Shown here piece after piece: positions 11,841 through 59,665 of a stretch of DNA of 64,000 bases (the first letter of the stretch is position 1; every line of letters starts with the position of its first letter). The notes beneath the pieces are model-generated. The model made no database searches. It saw only the letters and a list, made by a program, of their open reading frames with translations, and was not told the origin of the DNA. This DNA is from Schistocephalus solidus (lineage: Eukaryota; Platyhelminthes; Cestoda; Diphyllobothriidea; Diphyllobothriidae). The position numbers and the translations under genes are program-made. The stretch is from the NCBI GenBank assembly GCA_017591395.1, contig WEDG01001508.1:20993-84992 (forward strand), read 5' to 3'.

Positions 11841-12484
11841 ACATATTTTTGTGTTGTACGCACAGAAGAAGGGTTCACTGCTTTTTTGACGTCCTCTTCC
11901 ACTTTGGTAAAAGGAACGAAGAGGCGAGTTCCAGAAATAGTTGCGAGACACGATTGCTGGAACAAGAGCTTTATTAGCCAGAATTTTTGGTACCTCAATG
12001 GGTGGAGCGTTTCTGATCCCGCGTCCTGATTAGGTGGCCAATAAATCTCTTGTTTTAGCGATCGTATACATTTCCGACAGTTTGGACATTCGACCGTGTT
12101 TTCGTGTTTCATGGCATGATTCAGCCTTTGGCGTAATGATTCACTGGTTTCGTCTTAATACGGCCTTTGTTGCACTCCCAATCAGTTGGAACCAATCCGG
12201 CGTGGTGGCGTGCTTGGTTTTCCGTTCCCGGACCGCCAGTCACCTGCGCGTGTAAACTATTTGCTGTCGACTTATCTCGAGTTGGTTGTGTTCATCAGGA
12301 AGGCACAGTCATCAGGTTATGCTCATGTTTTTCGGCAGCGATTTGTATGGGACTTGGAGAACTCTAAACATGTATGCTGGGGCCCATCATTCTAATTTGG
12401 CCTCAACGCATAGACTTATTTCGCACAGGGATTTCAATCTGGCGTATGCAAGTCTGTTTAACTCTACACTTCCATGGTTCCAAG

Positions 12485-47404
<34,920 letters not shown>

Positions 47405-47924
47405 TCTCAAATCTGAGTCCTTCCAGACCCGCCCAAGCGCCATTTAACCCGAAGCTCGAGTGAAGGCCACAAAGATGCCAAACCTGAGCGTTCACCTGCA
47501 CGTATCCCCTTGCCCCGCGGTATAAACCCGAGACCTCTTACCATTACTTTAGATCCTTGCTTGTTTACGCTGTGATCCGAAACTTTGAAGCGTCTGGAAG
47601 CCGTCAAAGTGCTTCCAAATGAATCACGTCTCCTGTGTGATTTCTCATTATAATTGCATCACAAAATTTCGACTTTCAAAATTGACCTTTCCGCCGTCCC
47701 ATGTAATTTTAATTCGCTGCAGGACCACATGTACTTTGCATTATTTTTTATGATTCTCTATGCTGAAATATTTTTTATACGGAGAGTTAAAAGGTATTTT
47801 CACCTTATAACCCTTTTCTGGGTCACTGACCTTTAACGTTTATTGCATGAATTTGCATAAATGTTTTGGTATGGCGGCCTAAACCGGGCACAGCAATAGG
47901 AACCACCCCGCCTGCTAAGAAAAC

Positions 47925-48180
47925 GTTGGCCTAATGGTAAATTCTAGGAAAGGCAAATATACCCATGTTTAAACATTAACACAAACCCTAAAATAATACT
48001 TGATTTTCACCTTAATCGTAACCCTAGCCGTAACCTAAATGGCAACCCTACGGTTGACTCGATAATAGCCTTATCATTACCCTAACCCTGACTTCAACAT
48101 CAAACTTAAACCTAACCCTAAACTTAACCCTAACCCTCACCTTACGCATAAAGATAATTTCATTGGAAGTTGACACCAAA
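47925..48180 (+). repeat. Interstitial CCCTAA-rich telomere-like block
   Basis: After the lead-in taaattctaggaaaggcaaa comes text rich in CCCTAA-type units, such as cattaccctaaccctgactt and cctaaacttaaccctaaccc. The flatworm telomere unit is TTAGGG, so this is telomere-like in the CCCTAA sense, but it is degenerate and shares its lead-in with other dispersed copies. It lies about 0.5 kb after the phosphatase stop codon. Confidence 0.7.
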
Positions 48181-50217
48181 TCACATGTATTGTGGGCGGT
48201 TTTCACTTCCGTGTTCTGCTTAGGTGGTCATACAATGTCTCCTTACCAGTGATTTTCTCAAAAGGTTTATGATTCTAGGATGGACTCATTTTCGGTATAC
48301 TGACCTGTTCTTGTAAAACCTCAGTGTTAGCCAAATACTTGGTTTTTGCCCACGCCGTGGGTGCGGCTTCCCAATTATTTTGTTACTGCGATGGTTCATC
48401 GCTCGATTTCTAAGCTTGAGGTCTAAATGTACCTAGCAGAGGGCGGCAAACCAATTAGACTACTGTTCATCCTGGCCTGCGTTGGGGTTGAACTAAGAGC
48501 CCTCACAGAGGTTAGAATAGCAGCTACTATTATAGGTAGATGAGGTGGTACGGACAAATACCAAATGGACCAGGTTGACCGTTTCTGGATTATGAGCCAC
48601 CGTCAGCAGGCCTTCTTCGACCCCTGATTTTCTGAACCTGCGTACTATGTCATCGAGCGCTATTTAAGCCCCATGCTCTACCACTGTGTTATGGGCCCGT
48701 CATCCTGTCCAGTTGTTTAACATGCTCTCCCCGTGACGCCTTGAAGATAAATCTGTAACTTCAACGTCACACATTTACCCCATCGAACTTGGGAGACGTT
48801 GGCGCATGTTTTTGACGGCATTTTTACCTTCAAACTTGTCAGGCGTAATACCAGCTTTATTTATTTCCTTGACTTGGAGAATTGGGACTGAGCAACGTGC
48901 CTTTTATTCTTTACTCTGTTGTCTTCAATTTTGACAATAATTTATTGCTTTTGAGTTAAAAATGTGTTTAATTATTACCCCTGTTTTGTCCTATCTGCAA
49001 ACATAACCATTCGCAAAATTTAGGACTCGAGGGCCAGGCGCGTAGTAAGCATTTGAGACGTCGTATACGTTAGTCACACACAAACCACGTCAGAAAGATA
49101 AAATCCGGGCTTCCGCCGCTGTGTCTTCCGGTGTAAAAGGGGGTTAGTCAAGTCGGTCTACATTGATTTTAGGCAGTAACGTTGACGACACAAGGTAAAC
49201 CACATAGGTATTGTTTAGTTTTGACAGCAGTGGCGACTTGCGCGCGAATAAGCTTGCTCTCAGTCCTCTCTGCTCCCTCCCACTCTGCTCGGACTACGTG
49301 ACGCTCGAAGTGTTTGGGCAAAGCAAACAACTGGTCTACCCGTGCCACGTACCAGCTGGTCCTAACTTCGTTTACTATGAAACATCAGGAAAACATGCTT
49401 TACACTTACATAAGGTGTGCCTGATCTGACATGTGATGTTGCACTGACCATGCCGAAGACTGTGTAGCGGATCTCATTCTGCTTAAAGGGAAGAGGGCGT
49501 TCATATTTGTTGGCAGGGTGTGATTAGGGGGTCAGAAGTCGGGTTTTTCCGAAGATTTATATATAAGCGCTTATGGAAGAATAGGCCCATGTGATGGCCC
49601 ATTGCCCTTGTTCTGTGTGGGCAGATAATAGGGGTGCTACCGATGAATATTTTGGGCTCCTGGAATCGGTAGACCAGTTCCAGTGTACTGGATTCACAAA
49701 TATCCTACAAAGACGGTGGGTGATGTAAATGCGCGGTGGCAGTAAAGACGGACAGCCGGACTGGTGGGAGAGTTGGTATTCCCAGGGCTATATGAGTTCT
49801 CATATGTAAGAGCTAGGTTTTTTTAGTGCCATGGCAATGATTTCCACTTTTTTAAATGCGCATGTGGCTCATTACAACCATGCGGTGTCCTGGGGCACTT
49901 GAATTAGACATGTGTGTCTGTTGGAGCTCCAGGCACTGGTTTGTTGGCCTCAGCACGCTGCATGCGCTAGCGATTGATCCGCGCGATGTGTCGAAGAAAT
50001 GCGGTCTCAAAGGGGTCAGGCCGGAATCTATTCTTCACTGTTCCTTGTACTGATAGTAGTGGTAATTTATTTTAGGACAGCGGAAGTGCTCGCATTGTTA
50101 CTGGTGGCGGTAATGGTTTCATACTGTTAGATGAAGGGATAATTAGTCATATAAATGTTGTGCTGCGTCCGAAAATATCTACAGAGGATGTTCCGTATAT
50201 GGAATGCTTGTTGACCG
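48180..50217. other. Downstream intergenic stretch without recognised genes
   Basis: Nothing convincing. A tRNA-half-like or SINE-like scrap may lie at 48470-48540 (ttggggttgaactaagagcc, gcagctactattatagg). Short R1-like words occur near 49220 (gcgacttgcgcgcgaataag). Confidence 0.4.
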
Positions 50218-51340
50218 TTAGGAGACTATGACACGGGTATCGGTGTCATTAGTCCGTAGTATTTGAGTCCGATGGGTCTCTCTCTTTTCGCCTTGATGGC
50301 AGCCATTAGTTTGACTTCCAAGATTACTGATGCCGTCTTTACGACAGTACGCCATGTTTGCCGATCTTTCCTTACTCCGCTTTGATTTGCCGGTGTCCTT
50401 GTAGCGATGCTTTGGTTCTTTCTGTCTGTCTAAGATACGTCGACTTAGAAAAGCCAGTTGACCAGACGCTCGTGGTCCATCCGCTCTTTGTGACAGTTCC
50501 ATCGTAGTTGCATCTGTCCCAGTTCTTTCCAGCGTTTTGGTGTCTTGTATGCTTTTCTGTAACTCTACTTCGATGGCCGCGGAGGCGAAATGATTGATGC
50601 TTCCTACTTGACATTCCTAGACAGTCCGCGTCTCTTCTTCACACCGGAATCTTGTCACGATGAGGGCTTGAGACATCTTCAGTTTTGTTTTGGTGTGGAA
50701 GCCGCGGCAATACCAGAAGTAATGTTCTATTCGGCCGAAGGCCTGGCTGGCTTTGGAGATCCGATTTGCGAGTTAGTTGTCGATCTTCATATTTTTGGCA
50801 TTGCACTCTGAAGATACGCAAATATATCTACTCCTTGCTGTGAGTTTCACTGACCCTGATAGGGGATTAGGTATAGACCTCTGTTTTCTTCCCTGCTTAT
50901 GTTCAGTTCAAAGAAACGAAAAACTCGTGGCTGCGCTTCATGTCCTCTTGTACTGTGGTGATTAATTCACAATTGGGTCAAATTGATAATTTATAAGCAT
51001 TATTGGGTGCTAGCCTTTGAAACCCTCTAGGTTATTTTCCAACAACGTCTGTTTGGCCGGTCTCCAGTTATTTGGCAGTTGATATCAATCTCCGGCCGCA
51101 CCACTCTGTGGGACTTTATCAGCAAATCAGAGCGAATTAGCCAATTACGCAAACTGCTTTGCATCACTGGTCATCGAGAACGTTGCAGGGACTGTCTCGC
51201 TGTCCATAATGCGAACCATAAGTCCGTAGTAAAATTGTCTTAACATTTGAGCGAATCGTTCCCATCATGCGAATATCTTCATGATTCTCCAGAGTTTATT
51301 GTGATTGACTCTGTCGAAGGCTAACTTCAGGAACTTGGGG
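50218..51340 (-). mobile_element. RTE LINE relic, minus strand
   Basis: On the minus strand, from right to left, are LAFDRVNHNKLWRIMKIF and MLRQFYYGLMVRIMDSETV (RT motif A region), then LANRISKASQAFGRI and TKLKMSQALIV, then HRYKDTGKSKRSK and EVKLMAAIKAKRERPT. These follow the order of the plus-strand RTE copy at 8.8-9.95 kb. Stops and frameshifts are frequent. It is a different, older copy. Confidence 0.75.
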
Positions 51341-51849
51341 CTAGTGCAGAGGGTGGTTTTTAGTTGGGGGAATCAAAGGTTATGTATCTGCTACCCTTGT
51401 GTTATCGAAGTATACGACGTGTTTCGGGAAGTTAACTCCCGCTCCATTTGTGTGTTCAGGTTATTGATTGAGGCAAGAGCAAAGATTTTTCTGGCCATTT
51501 TAAGAACGAATATGACTCTGTGAGTAACACCGAGTTGCTGGTATCCCCTAAATTAACAATTTTGTGCAAGGTTATCACCTTTTCCTTTGCCACTTCATCT
51601 TTCGAAACAGCTTGGCGTAAATTATCAGAAGTTCCTGGCTGCCAAAATCATAGCTGGACCTGCGTCTGCTCTGGTTTTTGCACCGCACTGATTGTCTCCA
51701 GAAGGGAAACAGGACGATGGAGGTCTTAGTTAGTCTCCTTTTGAGGAAGTCAGTTCATGGAATCTATATCGAGCCCCAACATACAAAGACGTGACTGGAT
51801 GCTGTAAACGGCCAATGAGCGTGCACCTACAATCCCCGCTTGCAAATGA

Positions 51850-52010
51850 CAGACAACGAGCCCGTGGGTCCGTCGTCAGAATGTTGGACTTCTGGCCAAC
51901 AGAACGTGGGTCCGAATCTGAGGAGTTAGAAGCCTTGGGGTGGGATGTGGCTGGCTGATGTCAGCTGAAAAGCCAGAAAGGGTCATTACAGTTTCGGCAG
52001 TCGGAAATCG
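51850..52010 (+). repeat. tRNA-Arg-like SINE element
   Basis: It contains gtcgtcagaatgttggactt, ctggccaac, cgtgggtccgaatctgagg (box B-like), ccttggggtgggatgtggct and ggctgatgtcagctgaaaag. The order and spacing match the copies at 36.7 and 39.3 kb. Confidence 0.65.
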
Positions 52011-52339
52011 CATAATGGTTGCGTCTTCACATACTATCAGTAATTGGTTCGGAATGGTCTGGCATTTTGCAGAGCCTGTCACTTTTGGTTTTGGATGGTT
52101 GTTTCAGCCTGGTTCAGTTGAGCACAAACAATCTAACTTGTACATCGTCGACAGTTTTGAGTACCCTGTGCAAACTGCTCATCCCGCCACGGTCTTCAGA
52201 TCCCTGGCCGGGGGACTGTCAGTACACTGCTTATAAGTGCTTGTTATTAGGCCCTGTTGTTCACGCCTATGCTGAACCTTCGAGAACGGTAATTACCGAC
52301 AGTGATTCTGTGACAGGACATATTCCCAGTTTAAGAGTA

Positions 52340-54690
52340 TAGATGGACACGAAGGCACCGTACGTCTACAAATTTGGCCTACATATACGGCACCCCATAT
52401 GCCCCAACATACCTCGCGAATGACCGCTTTCTAGTCGAAAATTGACTTTAAATAAACAACAAACCCAAGGTTTTTTTCCAGTGAATCCGTGTTAGCAGTT
52501 ATTTACCGAACTGAGTCCCTAATAGTCACCATGTTTTGGCGAATGTATTGCTTTTTCACTAATGAGTTTACCTTTCCTAGGTCAACCTCTGTTACTGTAA
52601 GTGCCATCTTTCCTTTCTCGATGAAAACATCCTTCAAAGAAGTTTATATTATCTAAGCATGCGTATTGTTGAGATTGGTTGAAAATTTATATAAAAATCC
52701 TATCTTTCTAATGAATTCGAAGCAGAGAATTATAAAAGACTTAAAGTTCAAAGAAGTTGCCAGAGGAATCTTTTGTATTCTATTCCTTCCAAAATATGTG
52801 CATATATGTCGTTTATTTTTTCTGTTGATTTGATGGAACGTCTCCTTTGGCGTAAATTTATTCGATATTTTATTCTATTGTATTAGAAATCATCGAAATA
52901 ATTTTCTTTGCTCACGAAAAAACCGAAAATCCGAAAGTGTTGAGTTTCAGATTTTAACTGCAATGAGAACCACTTTCAGATGATAACCGTCTTTACAGGT
53001 CAAAATTCTTACCAATATCGGCCATTCATTCAGACTTTTTATTGCTTAAATAAATCCTAAGGGTAAGGTTTTTTGGTTTTGTGAGTATTCCTCACAATCG
53101 GCGCAAGCTATCATTCATTATCTCTTTAATAATCTATAGCATGCCATCTATCAGCTGGTGGCATTGTCCATCATTAAGTCCACTTAATTTGTTAGCCATT
53201 CAAGGTCCCGTCGATTTAAGCTCATTCTGCATTCCTACAGAGCTGGACACCTACAACTACCTTAATTGTATGATGACTTAAGCGTTTTACGCGTCTTATC
53301 TAAACATTCTATATCGACCGTTCAAGCAGAAACATTTGCGGGTAATAACACACACGCGCATACAGGCATAGCCTGTCAGGCTGTAATCACTGTCGTTTAC
53401 CAAGTTAACTGATGACTGTTCAGATACAATTTGATGTATGATATTGCGTCAAGTTAACCTTGATTTAAGCCACCTTGTCAAACCTCGTTGGCCGTTCGCT
53501 CGAATGGCGTTCTTAATCGGTTCTGTGCAGTCTGTCCTCATCATACACGCGGTGATCTAGTTATGCAGGCTGATCCAACACACTCTTAGGCTTAAAGGAC
53601 GGCAGTTAAATTTACATCAAAATAATATGATTTGACTGCAAGTTCGGACAGGTGGTCTGTTATCATTTCAGCATCAATTGCCGGAGAGATGAGGAATTTA
53701 TCTTAACCCGCGAGAGTCACGCACCACTTGTCATATTTTATGATCGCCTTGGAACTTTTGCAACCTGCATGGTTTCTCTGGATACCACACTTAATTTCAC
53801 GTTACAAATAGGGTACTCAAAGGCCCATGCCTATTTCCTTCAATAAATTGAATCGAATTGAAAAACATTATAGTCTTCCAAACGGGGCTTGCCAAGTAGG
53901 CCTATTTTATTCCATTGCCAGTCTAACGTTAAATAGTCAAAATCTTATTTTATGTACTTGCTGAAGTCTCAGGTATGAGTTTCAGCAAATCTCTGTAGCT
54001 GTGTGGTGTACATTTGGGATACTTCGCTTAAAAAACAATGTCCATTTGAGAGGTCGTGAACAGATTTTACAACTTCCACTGAAATTGACAAATAAATATA
54101 GAGTAACGTTGTTCATTCAAGACTCCCTGCGGTCTGCCGTTATCTCGTGAAATTATAACTGAAATTATTAAATGTTTTTTTTTTTCTATTTGAAAATATG
54201 GCTGAAGTTTGGTTGTATCATTAATTGTCCTGCAGCATAATACCCAAGCATGCCGAATTTTGAACAAACTTCTTTTCGGTCGCTTGCAAAAAGCACACTC
54301 ACAAAGTAATTCCCACTCGTGCCGTATGCGTTTATAACATCGCTTTTTAATGTCATTATATACGTAAGCAATTATCGAGAAAACGGTTACCAACATATTA
54401 TTTTTGTACTTCTTTGATGGAAAAGTACAACTTCGTCGTATTTCATTCTTGAAGAATGGGTAGTTTTAGGCTTTAAATGATTATAATTGACAATGTTGCA
54501 AGGGCGCTCACCAATCAGTTATGTGACTTAATCGCCCCGATTCGCCTTGGATCTCACTCTCTAGCACCAACACCAACCGCTATGTCGCTTGTTTTTTTAT
54601 GGACAGAAATACGTTTTCAACAAACACAAGTGTTGGAATGGCCGTTTCTGGCTCATTGCTTATCATCAGACAGTCATACCTAAACCCATA
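52340..54690. other. AT-rich stretch without recognised features
   Basis: Only short frames and A/T-rich text on both strands. I found no exon-like segment with good splice signals and no transposon motif. Confidence 0.5.
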
Positions 54691-54800
54691 TGTTACAACA
54701 ACTGGGGCTCGAACCCGCGAGCTCTTGGTTACAAACCCTAACGTTATAACCATTACACTATGAGCTCTTTACCGCTGAGCGGCTGCTGGTGGGGATCAAG
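54690..54800 (-). repeat. tRNA-like element on the minus strand
   Basis: The minus strand reads gagctcatagtgtaatggtt (A-box-like), ataacgttagggtttgtaac and gctcgcgggttcgagcccca (box B). The two ends do not pair into an acceptor stem, so I treat it as tRNA-derived repeat sequence and not a gene. It differs in the anticodon arm from the Arg-like SINE copies. Confidence 0.55.
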
Positions 54801-55489
54801 CCTAAAAGGCATATTTGGTTGAGTGATTTTCCTTAACGATAGATGAACGCCCATCCACCAGTGCTAATACTACCGATCGAAATCTTCAAGTTTCTAATTA
54901 AGAGAGTTTTTACAGGTAGTAAAATTTCTATGCACAAAGTTCATATTTTCCATTTATAAATGCTGCTTATAAAGTATTCAACACGGCCCACGTTCACTGC
55001 AACGTCTTATGAGGCGTATAGGACATCTTATTAATAGCATATAAAAAGTAATGACATTTATACACAGAAAATATATACTTTGTAGTTTTGATACCCTGAT
55101 TTTGGGTGCAACAACGGGTTGGGTTCAAAAATATTCGGGAATTGAAATTTTTTTGGGAACCGAGAGGAACAGTCTCCTTAAATTAAAAAAAACAGCAGCA
55201 GACGTAGGCTGCTACCAAATCAGTACCCAAAAGAATATTCTTTCACATAATTTCCGTGATCTCTATTTGAATTTAACAGGAACATCGAAAATAAAAGATT
55301 TGAAATCATAGTACAATGGTAGTCGTGTTTTGCACAGTGTAGGTTTTGCAGATCGGAGAAATTAATTTTGTTCGCCGGAAAGATATTGGAATTATGCTGA
55401 GCGATAAAAAATAGTAGGTAATCTTTTTAACCACAAACAAATCTCCGAATTTCTGTTAAACGTTCATGAGATAGTGCATCTGAAACATT

Positions 55490-55950
55490 ACCGACAAGAC
55501 CAGGGGAAACTGGAATGACCATTACTAACTTATTATCCATCTTGAGCAAGTCATATCCAGGTGTCGCACCACCCAAGGCTTGAATCCGCAGCCTGTTGAT
55601 TAGAAGTCAAACACTCTAAATATTAATCTGTTAGCTCGTTGTCTTGCTGGTTTATGTAGGAATATTAACATTCATTGATGAACGCTCACTGATCGCTAAC
55701 GGAACTCACTCGTTCCGCTCTGCCTTGCGGCTTACTCTCGAGGCCCGCCAGCAGCCGTACAGCGGCTACTATTATAGGCCGAGGAAATTGCCGACAAAGA
55801 CCAGGGAGACTATAATTACTATTTCTGCCTTATTAGCCGTCATCAGCTAGTCACCTGGTGTTTGGTATGGCTGGCTGACGACGTCTTGCAAGCCATAAAT
55901 GGACAGTTCAGTCTCCCTTGTGTTTTTGTGGTAATTGTCTACTGTATGGC
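55490..55950. repeat. Cluster of SINE-like pieces in opposing orientations
   Basis: A minus-strand SINE copy occupies about 55490-55625 (minus strand: gacttctaatcaacaggctg, cggattcaagccttgggtgg). It is followed by the recurrent gatcgctaacggaactcac and cccgccagcagccg piece, a minus tail (about 55780-55850) and a plus tail (about 55855-55940: ggctggctgacgacg, cagttcagtctcccttg). The arrangement suggests repeated insertion or inversion at one spot. Confidence 0.65.
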
Positions 55951-55999
55951 TGTTGATGGGGCTCAAGAGTAAGCCCGCATCGTTTACGGGACGGGTGAA

Positions 56000-57070
56000 T
56001 CCCGTAACTGATCGGTGAAGTGGCCATCAACCAACACATGGTTTGTTTGTCGGAGAACTGAACGGATCAGAGCTTTGAACATTAGTCTATTGGGGGAGAT
56101 GCAGGCTCGAACTAAGGCAACCATATTTGCTGATCTGTGTCAGGGTGTAAGAGTTTAAAGGGGACCAATATGTCGAAAACCGCGCGGCCACTGAGACCTG
56201 CCTGGACATGAACTCTGACACCGTACTGTAATATATAACTGCACACTGTTTCGAGACGATGTCATATGTTCCATTCCCCATTTGTGGCACATCTCCAGGA
56301 ATGTGCCTGATGTTAATTGGATCTCGTTATTAGTCACAAAGTCTTTTGAGATTCCGTAGCGGTGGTGCGACCATCTGCTTTACTATTTTGAAGCCTCTCG
56401 GTAATGCCAGCTTCATCGGAACATGGTCTTTATTGGCCACAAAAATAACCACTACATAAAGCTGATAGTCTTACATAGTAGAGTTGCCGCCCTACTTACA
56501 CTATTAATCCTCTTCTCATCCATACATGAAACTGCTAAGCTGAATTAATAGTTGCCTCCACCTTCCTTTGGTCTCACCAACACTACTTTTTTACTGCCTA
56601 TGATGTTGGTTGTTTGACCAACCGCTTATTTTTTGTGAAGTATCCCCGCAATGAGGGTGACAAAACGAAGGAATATAAAATAAGTTTTTACCTATGCATC
56701 TTTCCCTCTTGCTAAGCCACCGGCAAGCATACCATCATGCATTTATGAGTTCCAGTTAAACAGCGCTAGCCAATGAATGAGTGGAATCAGACGCTTGACC
56801 AGACCCTAGTTCACCTAACCGTCATGCACAGCACTCACTACGCCAAACGTGCCAATTTCGGGCGCACATCAGCACGTCCGACCAGTTCATCCGACTGTAT
56901 GGGTGTCGCTTTTACATGCTAATTGGGGCACAATCGATCGGCTGACTGGTGCATGTGCGGTCACTGTGGTAACCTGTCGGTGGATCAGGTAGTTAGGCTT
57001 CCACGGCTACACCTCTGTGCAGCAATAGAACAGTCGATGCAGAAAATGACGCAGGCGTTAGTCTGAGCTG
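56000..57070. other. Stretch without recognised genes
   Basis: A box-B-like scrap (gatgcaggctcgaactaagg) lies near 56100 and could be another worn SINE copy. The rest has no coding signal that I can support. Confidence 0.4.
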
Positions 57071-57149
57071 GCTTGCTCCAACCTCTGTCCTTATTTCATC
57101 CAACGAGCACTTTTCGGTCAGTTTTTTTGAGGAAAATATGTATCAGAAT

Positions 57150-57310
57150 AAGAAGAGGCGATCCCTGGAACATGGTGCTTATTGGCCTGGCGTTTCGAAT
57201 TTTCTCCCGCCCCCCTTTTCTGCAAATGTCTCTGATGATGGGTTTGAGAGAGAATCCGAAACTTCAGGCCAATCAACACCATGTTACAGTGATTGACTCT
57301 TCTTCTTCTG
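57150..57310. repeat. Inverted pair of Penelope-like tail sequences
   Basis: Plus-strand text gaacatggtgcttattggcc, tggcgtttcgaattttctcc is followed about 50 bases later by its inverted counterpart gagagagaatccgaaacttc, aggccaatcaacaccatgtt. The two arms are about 60 bp each. The same tail occurs singly at 58.63 and 34.15 kb. Confidence 0.7.
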
Positions 57311-57539
57311 AACTGCTTCCCGGAACTCGCCTGTTCGCCTGTTCGCCTGCATATCTGCAAAATGCTATAGGTTGGATCTTAAGGCAGAAAGTTGACTTAT
57401 TAGTCTGGCTTAAGTGTAGTATTGTCTACTACTGCTATTTAATACACTCTTGATGGGAAATACGAAGTCAACAGGCTGATCGTAGCTTGACGCAAAACCA
57501 CAACAAACGACAAATACGGTGACTCACAACTCATGGAAA

Positions 57540-58540
57540 CGCATTACTTATTATTCCAGGAGATTTAATGACAAAACATATTCGAGTACACTTTGAGGAC
57601 GTCCTCGACATGTATATCTACAACCGAAAAGGGGATTGGCAACCCACCTATGACTATAAAGGCATCTCTCATTTTTTAAAAATCAACAGGAAAATTTGCC
57701 TGCTACGTCCTACACAATCATAGGAACGGGGACTTCTGCCAGAAACGCAGTGAGAATTCCAAAAACACCAGGGAACCACACAAACGATTTTCGCTGTTCT
57801 CAGATTGCAGGAGAAGTGCCATGAAATTAGGGACAACGTCTAAACTACCTTTTTAGCTTGGATGAGAGCCTTTATCAAAGTGGACAGCGATGGGATCGGA
57901 AAAATTCTGCTGAATTTCGAATGGCCAGAGTGATTCACTCAAATGGTAATTGTACATCATAAAAGAATGATCGCATGCGTTAGAGGCAACCAGACAATGT
58001 CGAAGGCATTTGCGGTAACTAAGTAAGATAGAGCGGACCTTTATGCTCGCCTCCAACACGCTGCTGTGCGCATGTTCTGAGGCACGGGCTAGGCTCGACC
58101 TCAAACCCCGCACGGACGAAAAATAGTTTAATAGCAGTCTCCAGAACGAATCTTCAAAGGATATTCAATGCCAGGCCTCAAGACCGACTTTCCGCGAACT
58201 ATTGAGCTCTAAGCGCCACAGCGAAAGAGGACGGGCATAGGGGTTTGAAACTCCGGTTGCTACGGCCTGCCTATCAGCACTAAGTAGATGTGTTTCTGCT
58301 TCAACCATCGCCAAATTTGGACTAGACTGAACTCCTCATCAATTTCACTGGAATTCACCTCGTATTTGCGTATAAATTCTCTTAACTTGGGTCCACGATT
58401 TCGAGAAACATCCTTATTAGCGAATCTTCAACGCCAGTCAAGCCTTTTTCCGACTGAAACCGTCGTGTTATCCTACGCCACACAAATCTCAGACTACACT
58501 AGCCTGTTGTCCTGACAGCCCTCTCGCACGGGCTGGAGAA
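57540..58540 (+). mobile_element. RTE LINE relic, 5' part of an interrupted copy
   Basis: It reads MYIYNRKGDW, YDYKGISHFLKINRK, then FQKHQGTTQTIFAVLRLQEK, with many stops. It continues to a block matching V-L-P-T-L-L-Y-G-A-E-T-W as VLTALSHGLENI near 58520. These are the RT fingers, the G-F-x-x-H-x-G-T-T motif and the segment after the palm. The next segment of the same element is found only at about 59.49 kb, beyond a Penelope-like insertion. Confidence 0.7.
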
Positions 58541-58589
58541 TATCTGACTGAATTGTTTGTGAAGGCCAAACAACCGAACTGAGCCATCA

Positions 58590-59300
58590 GAAGAAGAAAA
58601 AGAAAAAGAAGAAGAAGAAAAAGAGGCAATCACGGGAACGGGTTGTTTTATTGGCCTGATGTTTCGGATTCTCTCTCGAACCCATCATCAGAGACAGTTG
58701 CGGAAAAGGGTAATTGGGGTACAATGTGCGCAGTATTTATAGGTTGTGTTTGCCAGGCCACCACCGATCTACTACCGTAGGAAATATCTAGGTTCAATGC
58801 TGTGTTTCTTGTTTGATGCGATGCTTGCTGTTCGGTCCGTAGCCGAGTTGTTGATTGCCGTGCTTTCATCACCGTTGTCCATTCCTGCCGTGACAATTAT
58901 TCGGTCATTAGGCTCACTGTCGCTGGGACTGTTGGTCACGCTGGTGATTTTGCACAGGCAAAATTGCTGCACAGAATAAGGAGCCGCGAGGAGATTGCGC
59001 TTAATATTCAACTGCAGTCCAGAGGACCATGGCTCAAGCAGTTCATCGCTCACACGGTTGTCAGCCCTTGCGAGACTTTTGGCCTCATCAAGCTTGAAGA
59101 TGTGACCGGGTAACGTCGCATGAGCCGCAACCTGAGAGTAAGTGTCCTTCCTCCTCACTCCGGCCGCGAACTCAGTCATTCGCGTGCGGAGTATTTTCCC
59201 AGCTGTTCCGGAGAAGTTTCTTTATCCACCAGGTTCAACAAACGACTCCAGACGTTTCCTGTCGTTGTAGCGAGTATTTGGGCCTCTTTGTTTGGCACCT
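58590..59300 (-). mobile_element. Penelope-like element fragment, minus strand, nested in an RTE copy
   Basis: The minus strand encodes RMTEFAAGVRRKDTYSQVAA, HATLPGHIFKLDEAKSLARA and ELLEPWSSG. H-A-x-x-x-G-H-x-F and the downstream E-A-W/E-P-W helix are typical of the GIY-YIG end of Penelope-like elements. The part before it is frameshifted. The tail at the left edge has ttggcctgatgtttcggatt next to a gaagaagaagaaaaag tract. It interrupts the RTE copy on either side. Confidence 0.7.
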
Positions 59301-59409
59301 AATAGTTGCTTCTGGTTGGTGGGTAACTCCAACTCCTTGTGGTGTCAAACGTTCTTCACGTTCGTTAACGCTTGCTGAAATTTAGTACTTTTATGGTTCA
59401 GTCTCTCGT

Positions 59410-59665
59410 CTTTGTTACGCATGCAAGTGTCGACAAAGTTGCGTGGGCAAACCATTTGTTCTGAGCCCCTGTCGAAGATATTTCAATTCGGAAATTCGCT
59501 TCTACCAGCACTCAACCATTTTTACCTCAGCTGCATCCGAAGAATACTGAAGACGAATTTTCAAGAAAGGATCCCAGGTGGAGAGACACCTTCGAAAACC
59601 TGGCACATCATGCGGTAACCAGGTTGTGCGTAGCACGCGTAGACGGCTAGTTCATTTTTTCAGTC
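59410..59665 (+). mobile_element. RTE LINE relic, continuation after the nested insertion
   Basis: It reads LNHFYLSCIRRILKTNFQER, then IPGGETPSKTWHIM, matching the L-N-H-F-H-L-S-C-x-R-R-I-L-x-x-x-W-Q-D-R-I-P segment that normally follows the sequence ending near 58540. This supports one RTE copy split by a Penelope-like insertion. Confidence 0.68.

Noticed and set aside
47925..48180. True chromosome end
   Set aside because: The CCCTAA-like units are degenerate, short, shared with other dispersed copies, and followed by ordinary sequence on both sides.
54700..54790. Possible tRNA gene on the minus strand
   Set aside because: No acceptor-stem pairing and an irregular anticodon arm. Kept only as a tRNA-like repeat.
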